Positions 47,101 to 56,419 of a DNA stretch of 64,000 nucleotides are shown one piece after another. Position 1 is the stretch's first letter, and the number at the start of each line of letters is the position of its first letter. Under the pieces are notes generated by a model. It was given only the letters and a program-made list of their open reading frames with translations, had not been told where the DNA came from and did no database searches. The position numbers were made by a program, and so were the translations under genes. The stretch lies in assembly GCF_947241705.1 (NCBI RefSeq), contig NC_079261.1, positions 186,001 to 250,000 of the forward strand. Direction: 5' to 3'. The stretch comes from Saccharomyces mikatae IFO 1815 (taxonomy: Eukaryota > Ascomycota > Saccharomycetes > Saccharomycetales > Saccharomycetaceae).

Positions 47101-47256
47101 GCCTTCATCATAGTCCTCATCCTGTATCAAATTCTTGTAGTCGTCAATATTATCATATAAATGCTCTTCATCATCTTCATTCACTTTAGAAGTATCAAGT
47201 CCTTCCGATTCAACAAATTGAATTGGCTGTCCGTTTTTAGATTTTCTTGCTCCCAT
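44179..47256 (-). CDS. TFC4: TFIIIC subunit tau131
   Basis: 1025 residues, the S. cerevisiae length. Subunit of the tau-A part of TFIIIC, which recognises Pol III A boxes and recruits TFIIIB through Brf1 and Bdp1. A very acidic N-terminus (about 15-95) is followed by a Lys stretch (KVKKKKKNDKGK, about 104-115). Two arrays of TPR repeats lie at about 125-300 and 400-600, with more TPRs near the C-terminus. The ATG at 47254-47256 is the only in-frame Met at the start. Shares a 358 bp divergent promoter with UFD1. Confidence 0.96.
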   Translation of the reverse strand: MGARKSKNGQPIQFVESEGLDTSKVNEDDEEHLYDNIDDYKNLIQDEDYDEGDVPHDLKLSEDEYNSERDSSLLAEFSDYGEISEDDEEDFMNAIREASNFKVKKKKKNDKGKSYGRQRKERVLDPEVAQLLSEANEAFVRNDLQVAERLFNEVIKKDARNFAAYETLGDIYQLQGRLNDCCNSWFLAAHLNASDWEFWKIVAILSADLDHVRQAIYCFSRVISLNPMEWESIYRRAMLYKKTGQLARALDGFQRLYIYNPYDANILRELAILYVDYDRIDDSIGLYMKVFNANVDRRKAILAALENALDSSDEESAAEDDGDEKEPFEQDEDMQMFPDINWKKINAKYKCIPFDWSSLNILAELFLKLTVSEVDGIKSIKKCARWIQRRESQKFWDDVPDDSEFDNRRFKNSTFDLLPAAEKEKSYNIPIDIRVRLGLLRLDTDNLVEALNHFQCLYDETFTDVADLYFEAATALTRAEKYKEAIDFFTPLLSLEEWRTTDVFKPLARCYKETESYETAKEFYELAIKSEPGDLDIRVSLAEIYYHLNDPETFKHMLVDVVEMRKHQVDETLHRISTERSSNDTSNDISSKPLLEDSKFRTFRKKKRTPYDAERDRIERERRITAKVVDKYEKIKKFEFDSGLGEANQVNLWINTVSELVDIFSSVKNFFMKSRSRKFVGILRRTKKFNTELDFQIERLSKLAEGDSAFEGPLMEERVTLTSATELRGLSYEQWFELFMELSLVIAKYQSVEDGLSVVETAQEVNVFFQDPERVKMMKFVKLAIVLQMDDEGELAENLRSLLNQFQFNRKVLQVFMYSLCRGPSSLNILSSTIQQKFFLRQLKAFDSCRYNTEVSGQASITNKEVDNPNKKSSPYLYYIYAVLLYSSRGFLSALQYLTRLEEDIPDDPMVNLLMGLSHIHRAMQRLTAQRHFQILHGLRYLYRYYAIRKNLYTDLEKQEADYNLGRAFHLIGLVSIAVEYYNRVLVNYDDEKLKKHAAYNSIIIYQQSGNVELADNLMTKYLSV

Positions 47257-47468
47257 CACGGATCGACTTGGGACCTTTCTCTTTAAGTTCGCAAAACTTC
47301 TTCATTGCCTGATGATGTTGTATACAATGCGCTACCATTATTATCGTTTGACTTTTCCTAACCGAGAGACGCCTTAAAGAACAAGTACCCGCATTAGGAA
47401 ATTAATATTTACGACGAAAAGAACGAACTTGCGTCGTACGAAAGAAAAGAAAAATCCCCTTTTGGTTA

Positions 47469-47477
47469 GGTGGCAAG
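47469..47477 (+). promoter_or_regulatory. PACE-like Rpn4 site (GGTGGCAAG)
   Basis: One base from the consensus GGTGGCAAA, about 138 bp upstream of UFD1. Proteasome-related genes, UFD1 included, are known Rpn4 targets. It is also within the TFC4 promoter. Confidence 0.6.
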
Positions 47478-47614
47478 AAGTAAAGGTAACCAAAAACCGA
47501 ATTCTAGCCAGTTAAGTAAATACGGAAGAGATGGGATGTAGATTTGAATAAACAGTAGTTCAGACTGTGACGAGGAGAATAAATACAGAGGTGACACTAT
47601 AAAATATAATAATT

Positions 47615-48700
47615 ATGTTTTCAGGTTTCGGTTCTCTTGGCGGCGGGAACGGTTTTACCAATATACCTCAAACCTTTGAGGAGTTCTTCAGATGCTACCC
47701 TATAGCAATGATGAATGATAGAATACGGAAAGATGACGCCAACTTCGGCGGGAAAATATTTCTACCACCAAGTGCCCTAAGTAAACTTTCAATGTTAAAC
47801 ATAAGATATCCAATGCTATTCAAGTTAACAGCAAATGAAAGTGGACGTGTGACGCACGGTGGTGTTTTAGAATTTATTGCCGAAGAGGGCAGAGTTTACT
47901 TACCACAATGGATGATGGAAACTTTGGGCATACAGCCAGGGTCTCTATTACAAATATCGTCTACTGATGTACCTCTGGGTCAATTCGTGAAATTAGAACC
48001 TCAATCTGTGGACTTTTTAGATATTTCTGACCCCAAAGCCGTCTTAGAGAACGTACTAAGGAACTTTTCATCTTTAACCGTGGACGATATTATTGAGATC
48101 AGTTATAATGATAAAACATTTAAGATTAAGATTCTAGAGGTTAAGCCAGAAACATCATCGAAGAGTATATGTGTCATTGAAACGGATTTAGTGACAGATT
48201 TCGCTCCACCTGTAGGATACGTTGAGCCCGACTACGAAGCACTGAAGGCCCAGCAAGACAAAGGAAAAAAGAACGGTTTTGGTAAGGGCCAAGTTTTGGA
48301 TCCCTCGGTGCTTGGACAAGGATCAATGTCCACAAGAATTGACTATGCGGGTATTGCCAACAGCATCAAAAACAAGCAGTCAAAATTTGTAGGGCAAGGA
48401 CAGAATATATCTGGTAAGGGTCTCAAGGCAGAACCAAAGCAAAATATAAAAGATATAAAGATAACACTTGATGGTGAGCCCGCCAGGCTAGATTTACCCG
48501 AGGGTCAATTATTCTTCGGCTTCCCAATGGTACTACCGAAGGGGAATGAAGAGTGCGACAGTAGAGCCAAATCGAATGAACAAAATTTCCAAGGTCAAGG
48601 GATCTCATTAAGGAAAAGTAATAAAAGGAAGCCAAAGAAAGACCATGATTCGTCCAAATCCAAAGCTCCCAAGAGTCCTGAAGTCATCGAAATTGATTAG
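47615..48700 (+). CDS. UFD1: Cdc48 cofactor Ufd1
   Basis: 361 residues, the S. cerevisiae length. With Npl4 it links the Cdc48 ATPase to ubiquitylated substrates in ER-associated and other proteasomal degradation. The N-terminal double-psi beta-barrel domain (about 20-200) shows the family start TFEEFFRCYPIAMM, PPSALSKLS and the LPQWMM region. The rest is a charged, probably disordered tail with Npl4- and Cdc48-binding segments, ending in a basic stretch. First Met used. Confidence 0.96.
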   Translation: MFSGFGSLGGGNGFTNIPQTFEEFFRCYPIAMMNDRIRKDDANFGGKIFLPPSALSKLSMLNIRYPMLFKLTANESGRVTHGGVLEFIAEEGRVYLPQWMMETLGIQPGSLLQISSTDVPLGQFVKLEPQSVDFLDISDPKAVLENVLRNFSSLTVDDIIEISYNDKTFKIKILEVKPETSSKSICVIETDLVTDFAPPVGYVEPDYEALKAQQDKGKKNGFGKGQVLDPSVLGQGSMSTRIDYAGIANSIKNKQSKFVGQGQNISGKGLKAEPKQNIKDIKITLDGEPARLDLPEGQLFFGFPMVLPKGNEECDSRAKSNEQNFQGQGISLRKSNKRKPKKDHDSSKSKAPKSPEVIEID

Positions 48701-49102
48701 AACTTACATACAGATTTACGAAAGTGTAGGGCCTTATTACAGATATGTAGAGCATTTTCAACTTAGCAGACCTTTATAATCCGAGGAGTGCGTGCATCGC
48801 ATTAGCTTTGCTGTGCTTATTGTTCGTTTAGTGAGATTATCGACAGACATGAGCGGTTGCGCGATATCTCCTCCGGCTTAATGCCGAAGAAATTCCCTTC
48901 GTTTATTCACACTAGAAATCTATTGTGTTGTTGGAAAAAAAAAGCAAAACCAAATTGTATAACTGCAGCTTAATCTGTATATAAATGAAGGAAAACAATA
49001 TAATCCATTGTTGTTAAATCACTCACTTTCTTGAATATTTCCTATTCTTTCTCTCTCGAACACAAACAACGAACTCCAACGAAAACACATCATATTTAAA
49101 GA
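48701..49102. other. Intergenic region UFD1 / SCM4
   Basis: 402 bp: UFD1 3' end and SCM4 promoter. A pyrimidine-rich leader (49021-49060) precedes SCM4. No binding site is assigned. Confidence 0.45.
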
Positions 49103-49663
49103 ATGCAAGTCTCCCCAGCTATCGTGAAAGGTATCGCAGTCTCATCATTAGGCTTATACGCAGGTATTTTGACTTCGTCCACAGTAATTTCCATTACCAC
49201 CCCTATAAGTGTTTTGACACAACATTTGAAGAATGTTTTATGCACATTAGGATGCTGGAGCACCGTTTTGGGTGGCCTAGCTACAAGCGCCTTCGGTATC
49301 AGCTATTACTTAGCTGCACCAGGAGAAAGACCAAACTATCTTTTATGTGGATTAGGTGTTGCTCCATTATCTGCGGCATACCTATACCTAGTGTCTCTCT
49401 TCAATCATAAATTAGCCCCAAGATGCGCACGTGACGACAGTGATTTAGAGAAACAAGATGAAAAATTGCCCCAAAATCACCCACAAGTTAATGATGGAGA
49501 AGCCGCATGCCCATTCTCAAAGATGAATAATGCAAAAAAATTGAAACCTGAGTCCGAAAGAAGCGTGAAGTGTCATTCATACATGTCATTGCACATGTCT
49601 ATTGTGACTGGCATAACAATTTTTACCTTTGGTAAGTGCATCCTGGATGGATTCAAAGCATGA
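49103..49663 (+). CDS. SCM4: Mitochondrial outer-membrane protein Scm4
   Basis: 186 residues (S. cerevisiae 187). Named as a suppressor of a cdc4 mutant; a signal-anchor protein of the mitochondrial outer membrane and paralogue of Atg33. Four hydrophobic segments fit the family: about 10-30, 47-70, 78-98 and 165-183. A hydrophilic, Lys- and Asp-rich loop lies at about 105-155. Its biochemical role is not known. First Met used. Confidence 0.92.
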   Translation: MQVSPAIVKGIAVSSLGLYAGILTSSTVISITTPISVLTQHLKNVLCTLGCWSTVLGGLATSAFGISYYLAAPGERPNYLLCGLGVAPLSAAYLYLVSLFNHKLAPRCARDDSDLEKQDEKLPQNHPQVNDGEAACPFSKMNNAKKLKPESERSVKCHSYMSLHMSIVTGITIFTFGKCILDGFKA

Positions 49664-50108
49664 ACGACGAACCACGTGACCAGTTCCTTCTAAACATCCC
49701 CATTATTTATGCCAAACTAATTTTTCTGCTCAACAAAATAAAAACCCAAAAAACTAGTACATAGACAAAAGCAAGAGATTACTTTGGCCCTTGTCCTCAT
49801 AGGATAAATAACTATTTATTTTAATATAGAAAAGAAATTACGTATGTTTTTTCACGACTTTAAGACAATTGTACGTATACTATGATTCATTCCTGTCTTT
49901 CTCTGTTTCTGCCTCTATCTTTCCTTCCTGTACGTCTTGACGATAACGCCTGCCGTAATTTATAGAACATCCTCATACGTAGAGAATACGTTTTGAACTC
50001 TGCCCTGCAGCTGAACCCAAAACTAAAACTAAAATTTGGACAAACTATTAATAAAGGATATGAAACTTTGTACGTCAGTTTCACAGGAAGTTAAATCCGA
50101 TTGCAAGG

Positions 50109-50116
50109 TGACGTCA
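50109..50116. promoter_or_regulatory. Perfect CRE palindrome (TGACGTCA)
   Basis: Consensus site for ATF/CREB-type factors such as Sko1, with a half-site TACGTCA near 50070. It is about 1.3 kb from FMP48 and 450 bp past SCM4, so its target is unclear. Confidence 0.45.
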
Positions 50117-51156
50117 AGAACCGACTTTCAAACTGCCTCGGATGTCAAGAAACCCGAACTTGAAATCTGCTAGAACATGAGAGCAAAGGGAGAGGAGGAA
50201 ATTGGTTGGCATTGGCATGTCCTCTGTATTTGCCTTGTAGGTTTATTTTTTAGTTTAGTTTATGCATGAATATCGGATAAAGCAACACACATACACACCT
50301 AGCCCGGTTGAGTCCTTCTTCCTTAGTCATGCTAAAAACCGGATTATTTCCTTTTTCTATGACATCTGTTTAGGTCAATAGCCTTTTCATTTCTCGGTTA
50401 CGCCCCTCGGTATCCGATGAGTGTGCAGCGTTGCCATCGAGCGGGCGAGCCCACCACCTGGAGCGGGTGACGAAATAACAGAAAAAAAAACAAAAGTACA
50501 ATCACAACATTACTATTCTGGTCCAAAGCGGGTGAACGTCATTGAAGGCGCGTTCATATCTGTCGTGAGGGTCTTTCGGTGCGGTGGTGAGGCTACGAAA
50601 AAAATCTTACTTTTTCACACTTCGGCAGAGCCTAGCTCGGATGACGAGCGCTTCTTCTCTGCTGAGTGGTTCCGTAATGCTCCGTAACGTTCCGCTCACC
50701 TCTTTGAATGTGTCGGCATCACGTACGGCCGTCCTACTTCGGCCTATTCCGGTTTTGTACCCCTTAATTTCCCTGTTTCTAGAAGACATCTCCTCTCCGA
50801 TTGTCTCGTACGGGAGCACTGGGGAAATTGAACATGGAAGTATTTTGGAAGACAAGGTTTACGAATTGAAATCCCGAGCGTAATATTGGGACAATACCTG
50901 TTAGTCAGCCTTTTCAGCGCGGGTGTTAACAGCTTGCAACAAGGGAAGACAGAAGACAGAAGACAGAAGAAAGGGAACGGTGATGCTGCCCTGAGAACAA
51001 AAAAGCAGCTCCATACTACAATAAAAGAAAAAATAATAATTAAGGGGACTATGAGATTGGGGACAATTTAATTCTGGAACAATCGGACCTCAGTTGCATC
51101 TACTAGTGGGTTTCCCCAAAGGAACGTAATATAGTAAGTACAGCTAAAAAAAAAAA

Positions 51157-51180
51157 ATATATATATATATATAAATATAT
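51157..51180. repeat. A-rich/(AT)n microsatellite
   Basis: A poly-A run followed by about ten AT dinucleotides upstream of FMP48. Confidence 0.8.
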
Positions 51181-51414
51181 ACATGTAACATGCATGTATG
51201 TGTTGATTATTCTTATTTAGAAAAGGGTTCCTCAAATTCAAGAATAATATCACCTTTTGAATAATTCGTTAGCACCAATAACAAAGAATAGTATATAACA
51301 AAGGCAGCAACTTGAATCTCATACTACTCAAACACATTTTACTCGTATACTCAACATCTCTGAAAGTTTAAATAAATACGTTACTGGCATATATCAAGAG
51401 AACAAATAACAAAA

Positions 51415-52524
51415 ATGTATACAAAATTAAGATCTATACAGTCAGGAACATTTAGCACAGTTTACAAAGCATGGAGTACGAAGCATAACCGCTATGTCGC
51501 TTTGAAGATTACTCCTAAATACAAAACTTCAGAAGCCAGTATGAAGAATGAGTATGACGTCATGAAGATGTTAAGTTCTTGTAATCCTCATCCCAACATC
51601 TGTTCGATGTTGGATTTTTACACCGACGATTCATACTACGTCATGGTACTAGAGTACTGCGAGTGTGGAGATCTTTATGACTTTCTAGATATTGCCAAAA
51701 GTCAAGGGACCCCATCGTCTCCATCTCTAATCCAAATTGATATGCAAAAGATTATCAAACAATTGTGTTCGGCAATCAGCTTTGCTCATAGTTTGGGAAT
51801 TGCTCACCGTGATATTAAACCAGAAAACGTACTGCTAACCATCAACGGTGACATCAAATTGGCTGACTGGGGCCATGCTATTCAATCGTCCAAGTCCAAT
51901 GACTTTCAAATCGGTACTGATAATTACAGGGCGCCGGAAACTTTTTCAGGCCGAGTCAACAACTCTCTCATTAAGAGGAAGTTAGATCCATCACCAGCTC
52001 CATTTTATAACACGTATCAAGCTGACTACTGGTCACTGGGAGCCACTATATTCTACTTGGTGTTTGGTGACTGCCTCTTCAGAGTTTCCAAATCGAAGAG
52101 AAATCAGCATCTGAAAAACTTTGATGAATTCGAAAAAGATCCATTTGCATTCATTTACAAGAAGTACGTGGTACCAAGACTCGCCTGCGGCTACAATGCT
52201 GAAGAAGATCTACACAGTAGCCTACAACATTCAAGACAGTACGTTTGGCAAGATCTGCCCGATATCTACGATGTATTCCATTTATGCAAGATCATGTCAG
52301 ATACCTTATTAAGAGTTTCCAAGGCTGAAGAGAGATCCATGGATAGTTTTATTGAACAAGTTGACTTTGCGTGGAACAAAGACCTTTCGATGGACAGCTG
52401 CTTTTCTTACCAAAGCAAGATTGATTTGTTTTGGGAGCAATGGTCTATAAATACAGAGTCAATACCTTCGAATTTCCCTTTTAAAAATTTTGAGAAACCT
52501 TGCCTGGTTCAGGATAGCAAATAA
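51415..52524 (+). CDS. FMP48: Mitochondrial protein kinase-like Fmp48
   Basis: 369 residues (S. cerevisiae 368). Ser/Thr kinase fold spanning nearly the whole protein: VALKITPKY with the ATP Lys, HRDIKPEN catalytic loop, and an APE equivalent (RAPETFSG). The Mg-binding DFG is DWG here (ADWGHA), a variant found in some kinases. The Gly loop is weak (IQSGTFSTVYKA). S. cerevisiae Fmp48 was found in mitochondrial fractions and its overproduction disturbs growth and respiration; substrates are unknown to me. First Met used. Confidence 0.92.
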   Translation: MYTKLRSIQSGTFSTVYKAWSTKHNRYVALKITPKYKTSEASMKNEYDVMKMLSSCNPHPNICSMLDFYTDDSYYVMVLEYCECGDLYDFLDIAKSQGTPSSPSLIQIDMQKIIKQLCSAISFAHSLGIAHRDIKPENVLLTINGDIKLADWGHAIQSSKSNDFQIGTDNYRAPETFSGRVNNSLIKRKLDPSPAPFYNTYQADYWSLGATIFYLVFGDCLFRVSKSKRNQHLKNFDEFEKDPFAFIYKKYVVPRLACGYNAEEDLHSSLQHSRQYVWQDLPDIYDVFHLCKIMSDTLLRVSKAEERSMDSFIEQVDFAWNKDLSMDSCFSYQSKIDLFWEQWSINTESIPSNFPFKNFEKPCLVQDSK

Positions 52525-52800
52525 GAAGAGACGATCACTCTCCCAGGCATGCATTTTTTATTTCAAATATAACTTTTATTACCCCGGCATCTCAAATTTT
52601 TCACTCGAAACCCTCAGCATAATTCGACTACACTACGTCTTACTCAATTGATATAAACAATCTATATATTCATTTTTTTCTAAGGAAAATTCATTAATTC
52701 ATTCTCTCTTGCTACTCTTTTCATTTTCAAACAGGTAGGGTGTTTTATGATGTATTATTTACAAAATGTAGATGCAATTTAATTTTTGTAATATATTATA

Positions 52801-53637
52801 TTAACATGCAAAGGCACCACGAGTGGTAATTCTTTTCTCGTAATGAATTAGTTCAACATCCTCAATGGTATGAACCAAAATCCTAGAGTTTTCTTCATTG
52901 AACTCGAATATAAACGTTCCTCTAATCAGCCGTGACAATTTTTTCTTTTTATTCTTTTTACTAGCGCCTTCACTTTTTTCGTCTTCATCTGTTTTGTTGG
53001 TGTTTTTTTGTACTGACTTTTCCATTGCACACTCGATGTATTCGGAAATAACACTTTGATTTATATCATTGACAGCAGGATGTAAAATGTAGTCTATGAC
53101 CGGGACTGATCGCATCGAAAACGTATTGTCGCTCCCACTCCCTTGTTTCTTCTCCTTCAATTTGTCATTAATCTCCAATTTGGAAATCTTGCAATGGTCC
53201 TCTGGTACACAACTTTGCCATTTAACAACTATTTTATCGTTGCATGTTATGGTGTTATAGTTTTGAAGATTAGTTTTTGCTTCTCCACCATGAGTTTCCG
53301 ACAATAAAGTCTTCACTGAACTTATGTGCAAGCGACATTCTTCACCCAATATGAACTTCCGTACTATCATTCGCATTGCATTTAAAGAAGCCTTGTACTT
53401 TGATTTCCCATGCAATGCCGGGATATATGGATGCGAAGTTGGGAACAGTCTGAGAACAATGTTTTCCGCTAACACAGACTCCTTAAACATTTCTTGTAGA
53501 AGATTTGGTACACCTCTATCAACTAAATAATCAGTGATAAACCCCAGATTGGCCACTTTTTGAGAGTGCGAGTACCATCGAGTAAAGATTCCCTTCATGG
53601 ATATCATGCGAAACTTGGAAATACCCTTTAAAAACAT
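52801..53637 (-). CDS. MCO32: Mitochondrial protein Mco32
   Basis: 278 residues (S. cerevisiae YGR053C 283). A basic N-terminus (FLKGISKFRMISMKG) fits a mitochondrial presequence. Around residues 70-95 a conserved-looking stretch HPYIPALHGKSKYKAS follows. A Lys-rich run (SKKNKKKKLSRL, about 226-237) precedes the C-terminus. No enzyme motif recognised; function unknown. Identified by position between FMP48 and YGR054W. First Met used. Confidence 0.82.
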   Translation of the reverse strand: MFLKGISKFRMISMKGIFTRWYSHSQKVANLGFITDYLVDRGVPNLLQEMFKESVLAENIVLRLFPTSHPYIPALHGKSKYKASLNAMRMIVRKFILGEECRLHISSVKTLLSETHGGEAKTNLQNYNTITCNDKIVVKWQSCVPEDHCKISKLEINDKLKEKKQGSGSDNTFSMRSVPVIDYILHPAVNDINQSVISEYIECAMEKSVQKNTNKTDEDEKSEGASKKNKKKKLSRLIRGTFIFEFNEENSRILVHTIEDVELIHYEKRITTRGAFAC

Positions 53638-54490
53638 AAGTCCTACCCCGCCTATATTTATGAATTTATGCTACTTTTTTTTTCTCCACTGTAATCTATT
53701 GTCTTGCATAGAAACCTTTAATATACAGGCTTTGCCTGTCATCATCCCTCTTTATATTCTTTTTAAGGGCGCTTTCTATATTGTATGTTTTCATTTTTTT
53801 CGTAACCGTAACTACGCGCTTTCTTAACGCAAAGCATTATCCCAAGGTGTGCACGACAATGCCCTTTAATATAAGAAGAATATCTCGCACTAATTTTCTT
53901 TACTTTGTTGAATACATATTTTGTCCACCAATCCCTGCAAGAAACTTGAAACTCTATATTCCGTCTTTTTTTCTTCTTCTTTGTGCCACTAATATGAAAG
54001 GGGGCCCAAGTATTCTAAAATGTTTGAAAATGATTTTTGGCTGTGCTTACAGGACGATGAGCAATTGAAATGCATAACTAGGACATTAGAATCTTTTCTG
54101 GATCCTTTATCTTCGAAACAAACAAATAATTATAACGAAATTGCCGCTGTCACATTACACGTAAGGATTACCCGACTTTGAAATTACCTCGGCACTTTTT
54201 CTTTCATTTTTTCACTTCTACTTTCTTCATGTCCATCAATGAAATTTCAATTTCATAGAAATTTGTTCCTAATGGTACGTTTTTCAATGAGGGTTCGTCT
54301 TTTCTCGACATATATATATATATATATAGACGTAACAAGGACATTCTACGGTAAAAACATCCTATAGATTACCGAATCATCCATCCTTGTCTAGTGTCGG
54401 TTAAGACTTGTTTTGTTAAACTATTCATTGCATTTCGACAGAAAAAGTAGTACTACAAGATACAGTCAAGTTCAACAACAGCTAAAAAAC
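53638..54490. other. Divergent region MCO32 / YGR054W
   Basis: 853 bp. Small ORFs (53597-53827, 53781-54068) overlap each other and show no family. A (TA)n tract at 54307-54327 lies about 165 bp before the YGR054W start. Confidence 0.5.
54307..54327. repeat. (TA)n microsatellite
   Basis: About ten TA dinucleotides in the YGR054W promoter. Confidence 0.85.
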
Positions 54491-56419
54491 ATGACATCTC
54501 AATTCTTCCTAAAAACATCCCAAGATATAGAGCTCTTTCAAAGCTACCCTTCTTTTGAGCAATCCAACACAAACTCCAAGGATTTCCCAGTCATTTCCTC
54601 GGTTTTATCGCCATGTGGAAGATTTTTGGCTTTATCTACGAAAGAGAAAGTTAAAGTTTTCACAGGACCATGTTTTGATATTGTTTTATTAACGATGAAG
54701 TTAACCGACGTATATGATCTGCATTTCTCCCCTGCAGGGAATTATTTGAGCACCTGGGAAAGAGCGTCCGTACAAGACCCAAATCACAGGAATGTCAAAG
54801 TGTGGTATTTGAATAAACCATTCAAGAAAGACTGCACTCCAGAAGACATAACCCCCGCTTATGAATACCAAGCCAAATCCCAGAACGGCTGGTTTTTGCA
54901 ATTTTCAAAATTAGACAATTATGCACTAAGACTTTTCAAACACGACTTGAAGATCGTAAAGCTAGGTTCAGACAACGCCGAAAATTTCGACTTCCAATCG
55001 CCATTTGCTGTCTTATCTGATAGTGAAACTTCCCAACATTTCACGACTTATTTGATTTCTCCAGCAGAACATCCAACAATTTGTACGTTCACGCCAGAAA
55101 AGGGTGGCAAGCCAGCTCAATTAACCATATGGGCGCTCTCTGAAGGTAAGATTACTAAAAAAATTGCTGCCAAAACTTTCTTCAAAGCCGACTCCTGCCA
55201 GCTAAAATGGAATCCATTAGGTAATGCTATTTTATGTTTAGCAATTACTGACTTTGACTCCTCAAATAAATCATATTATGGTGAAAACACACTATACCTA
55301 CTATCTTTCCAAGGTGTCAATGGTACTTTGGGAGGTAACTCCGTGCGTGTTTCTTTGACCACTGGTCCTGTCCACGATTTTACTTGGTCTCCAACCTCAA
55401 GGCAATTTGGTGTCATTGCTGGTTATATGCCAGCCACCATTTCCTTCTTCGATTTAAGGGGTAATGTCGTTCATTCACTACCACAACAAGCGAAAAACAC
55501 GATGCTTTTCTCTCCCTCTGGTCATTACATCCTTATTGCCGGCTTTGGTAACTTGCAAGGTTCCGTGGAAATCCTGGACCGTCTTGATAAGTTCAAATGC
55601 GTGAGTAAGTTTGATGCTACCAATACTTCTGTTTGCAAATGGTCACCTGGCGGGGAATTTATCATGACAGCTACCACTTCTCCAAGATTGAGAGTGGATA
55701 ACGGTGTTAAAATATGGCATGTATCAGGCTCTCTAGTTTTCGTTAAAGAATTTAAGGAGCTACTGAAAGTCGACTGGAGGTCATCATGTAATTATAAGAC
55801 TTTGGAAAGCAAGGATGAAACGCTGTTCGAGGACCATGTCATTAACAATTGGGAACCTCTACCTGAATCCAACACATCCTCACTAGATCCTAAGATATAC
55901 AATAAATCCGAGTTGCAAATACATTCTAGTGTCCAAGAGTACATAAGCCAACACCCAAGCAGAGAAGCAATTTCCAACGGAAACGGATCAAAGGCCAAAT
56001 CCGGTGGCGCATATAAACCACCTCACGCAAGAAGAACCGGTGGTGGGCGTATTGTTCCAGGGGTTCCTCCTGGTGCCACTAAGAGGGCCATTCCAGGGCT
56101 AGTACCAGGAATGACTGCTAATAAGGACGCCAACACAAAAAACAGAAGAAGAAGAGCCAATAAGAAGGCAGGTGAAACATCGCCTGACAACACATCAGCA
56201 CCACCTGCTTCTGCTGTCACAAATGGTGCAGCACCTAATAAGGAAACTTCTCCAGAAGAAAAGAAAATAAGATCCCTATTGAAGAAATTAAGGGCTATTG
56301 AAACCTTAAAAGAAAGACAAGCTGTTGGTGACAAATTAGAAGATACGCAGATACTAAAAATCCAAACTGAAGACAAGGTTTTGAAAGATTTGGAAAATTT
56401 GGGTTGGAAGGATGAATAA
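54491..56419 (+). CDS. Eukaryotic initiation factor 2A (eIF2A)
   Basis: 642 residues, the S. cerevisiae YGR054W length. Alternative initiator-tRNA-binding factor that associates with 40S and 80S ribosomes; its deletion is viable and affects IRES-type initiation. A WD40-like nine-bladed propeller fills residues about 20-430 (FSPAGNYLSTW, WSPTSRQFGV, FSPSGHYILIAG, KWSPGGEF). Then come a Gly/Pro/Arg-rich linker (about 495-555) and a basic, helical C-terminus (about 590-642). The start MTSQFFLKTSQD gives the known length; an upstream in-frame Met at 54413 would add 26 residues. Confidence 0.95.
   Translation: MTSQFFLKTSQDIELFQSYPSFEQSNTNSKDFPVISSVLSPCGRFLALSTKEKVKVFTGPCFDIVLLTMKLTDVYDLHFSPAGNYLSTWERASVQDPNHRNVKVWYLNKPFKKDCTPEDITPAYEYQAKSQNGWFLQFSKLDNYALRLFKHDLKIVKLGSDNAENFDFQSPFAVLSDSETSQHFTTYLISPAEHPTICTFTPEKGGKPAQLTIWALSEGKITKKIAAKTFFKADSCQLKWNPLGNAILCLAITDFDSSNKSYYGENTLYLLSFQGVNGTLGGNSVRVSLTTGPVHDFTWSPTSRQFGVIAGYMPATISFFDLRGNVVHSLPQQAKNTMLFSPSGHYILIAGFGNLQGSVEILDRLDKFKCVSKFDATNTSVCKWSPGGEFIMTATTSPRLRVDNGVKIWHVSGSLVFVKEFKELLKVDWRSSCNYKTLESKDETLFEDHVINNWEPLPESNTSSLDPKIYNKSELQIHSSVQEYISQHPSREAISNGNGSKAKSGGAYKPPHARRTGGGRIVPGVPPGATKRAIPGLVPGMTANKDANTKNRRRRANKKAGETSPDNTSAPPASAVTNGAAPNKETSPEEKKIRSLLKKLRAIETLKERQAVGDKLEDTQILKIQTEDKVLKDLENLGWKDE

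Larger units (their letters stand above)
49664..51414. other. Long intergenic region SCM4 / FMP48
   Basis: 1.75 kb without a supported gene. S. cerevisiae annotations YGR050C and YGR051C lie here but are doubtful ORFs. The ORFs visible (50421-50687, 50584-50883 and others) show no family. It holds a perfect CRE at 50109 and an (AT)n tract near 51157. Confidence 0.5.

Noticed and set aside
50421-50883. Overlapping ORFs at the positions of the doubtful S. cerevisiae YGR050C/YGR051C
   Set aside because: The first begins with GTG, they overlap in several frames, and nothing in them is recognisable.
54307-54327. Replication origin suggested by the (TA)n tract
   Set aside because: A plain dinucleotide repeat without a convincing ARS consensus beside it.
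56023-56376. 117-codon ORF antisense to the eIF2A gene
   Set aside because: A mirror of the Gly/Pro/Lys-rich coding strand; no family of its own.
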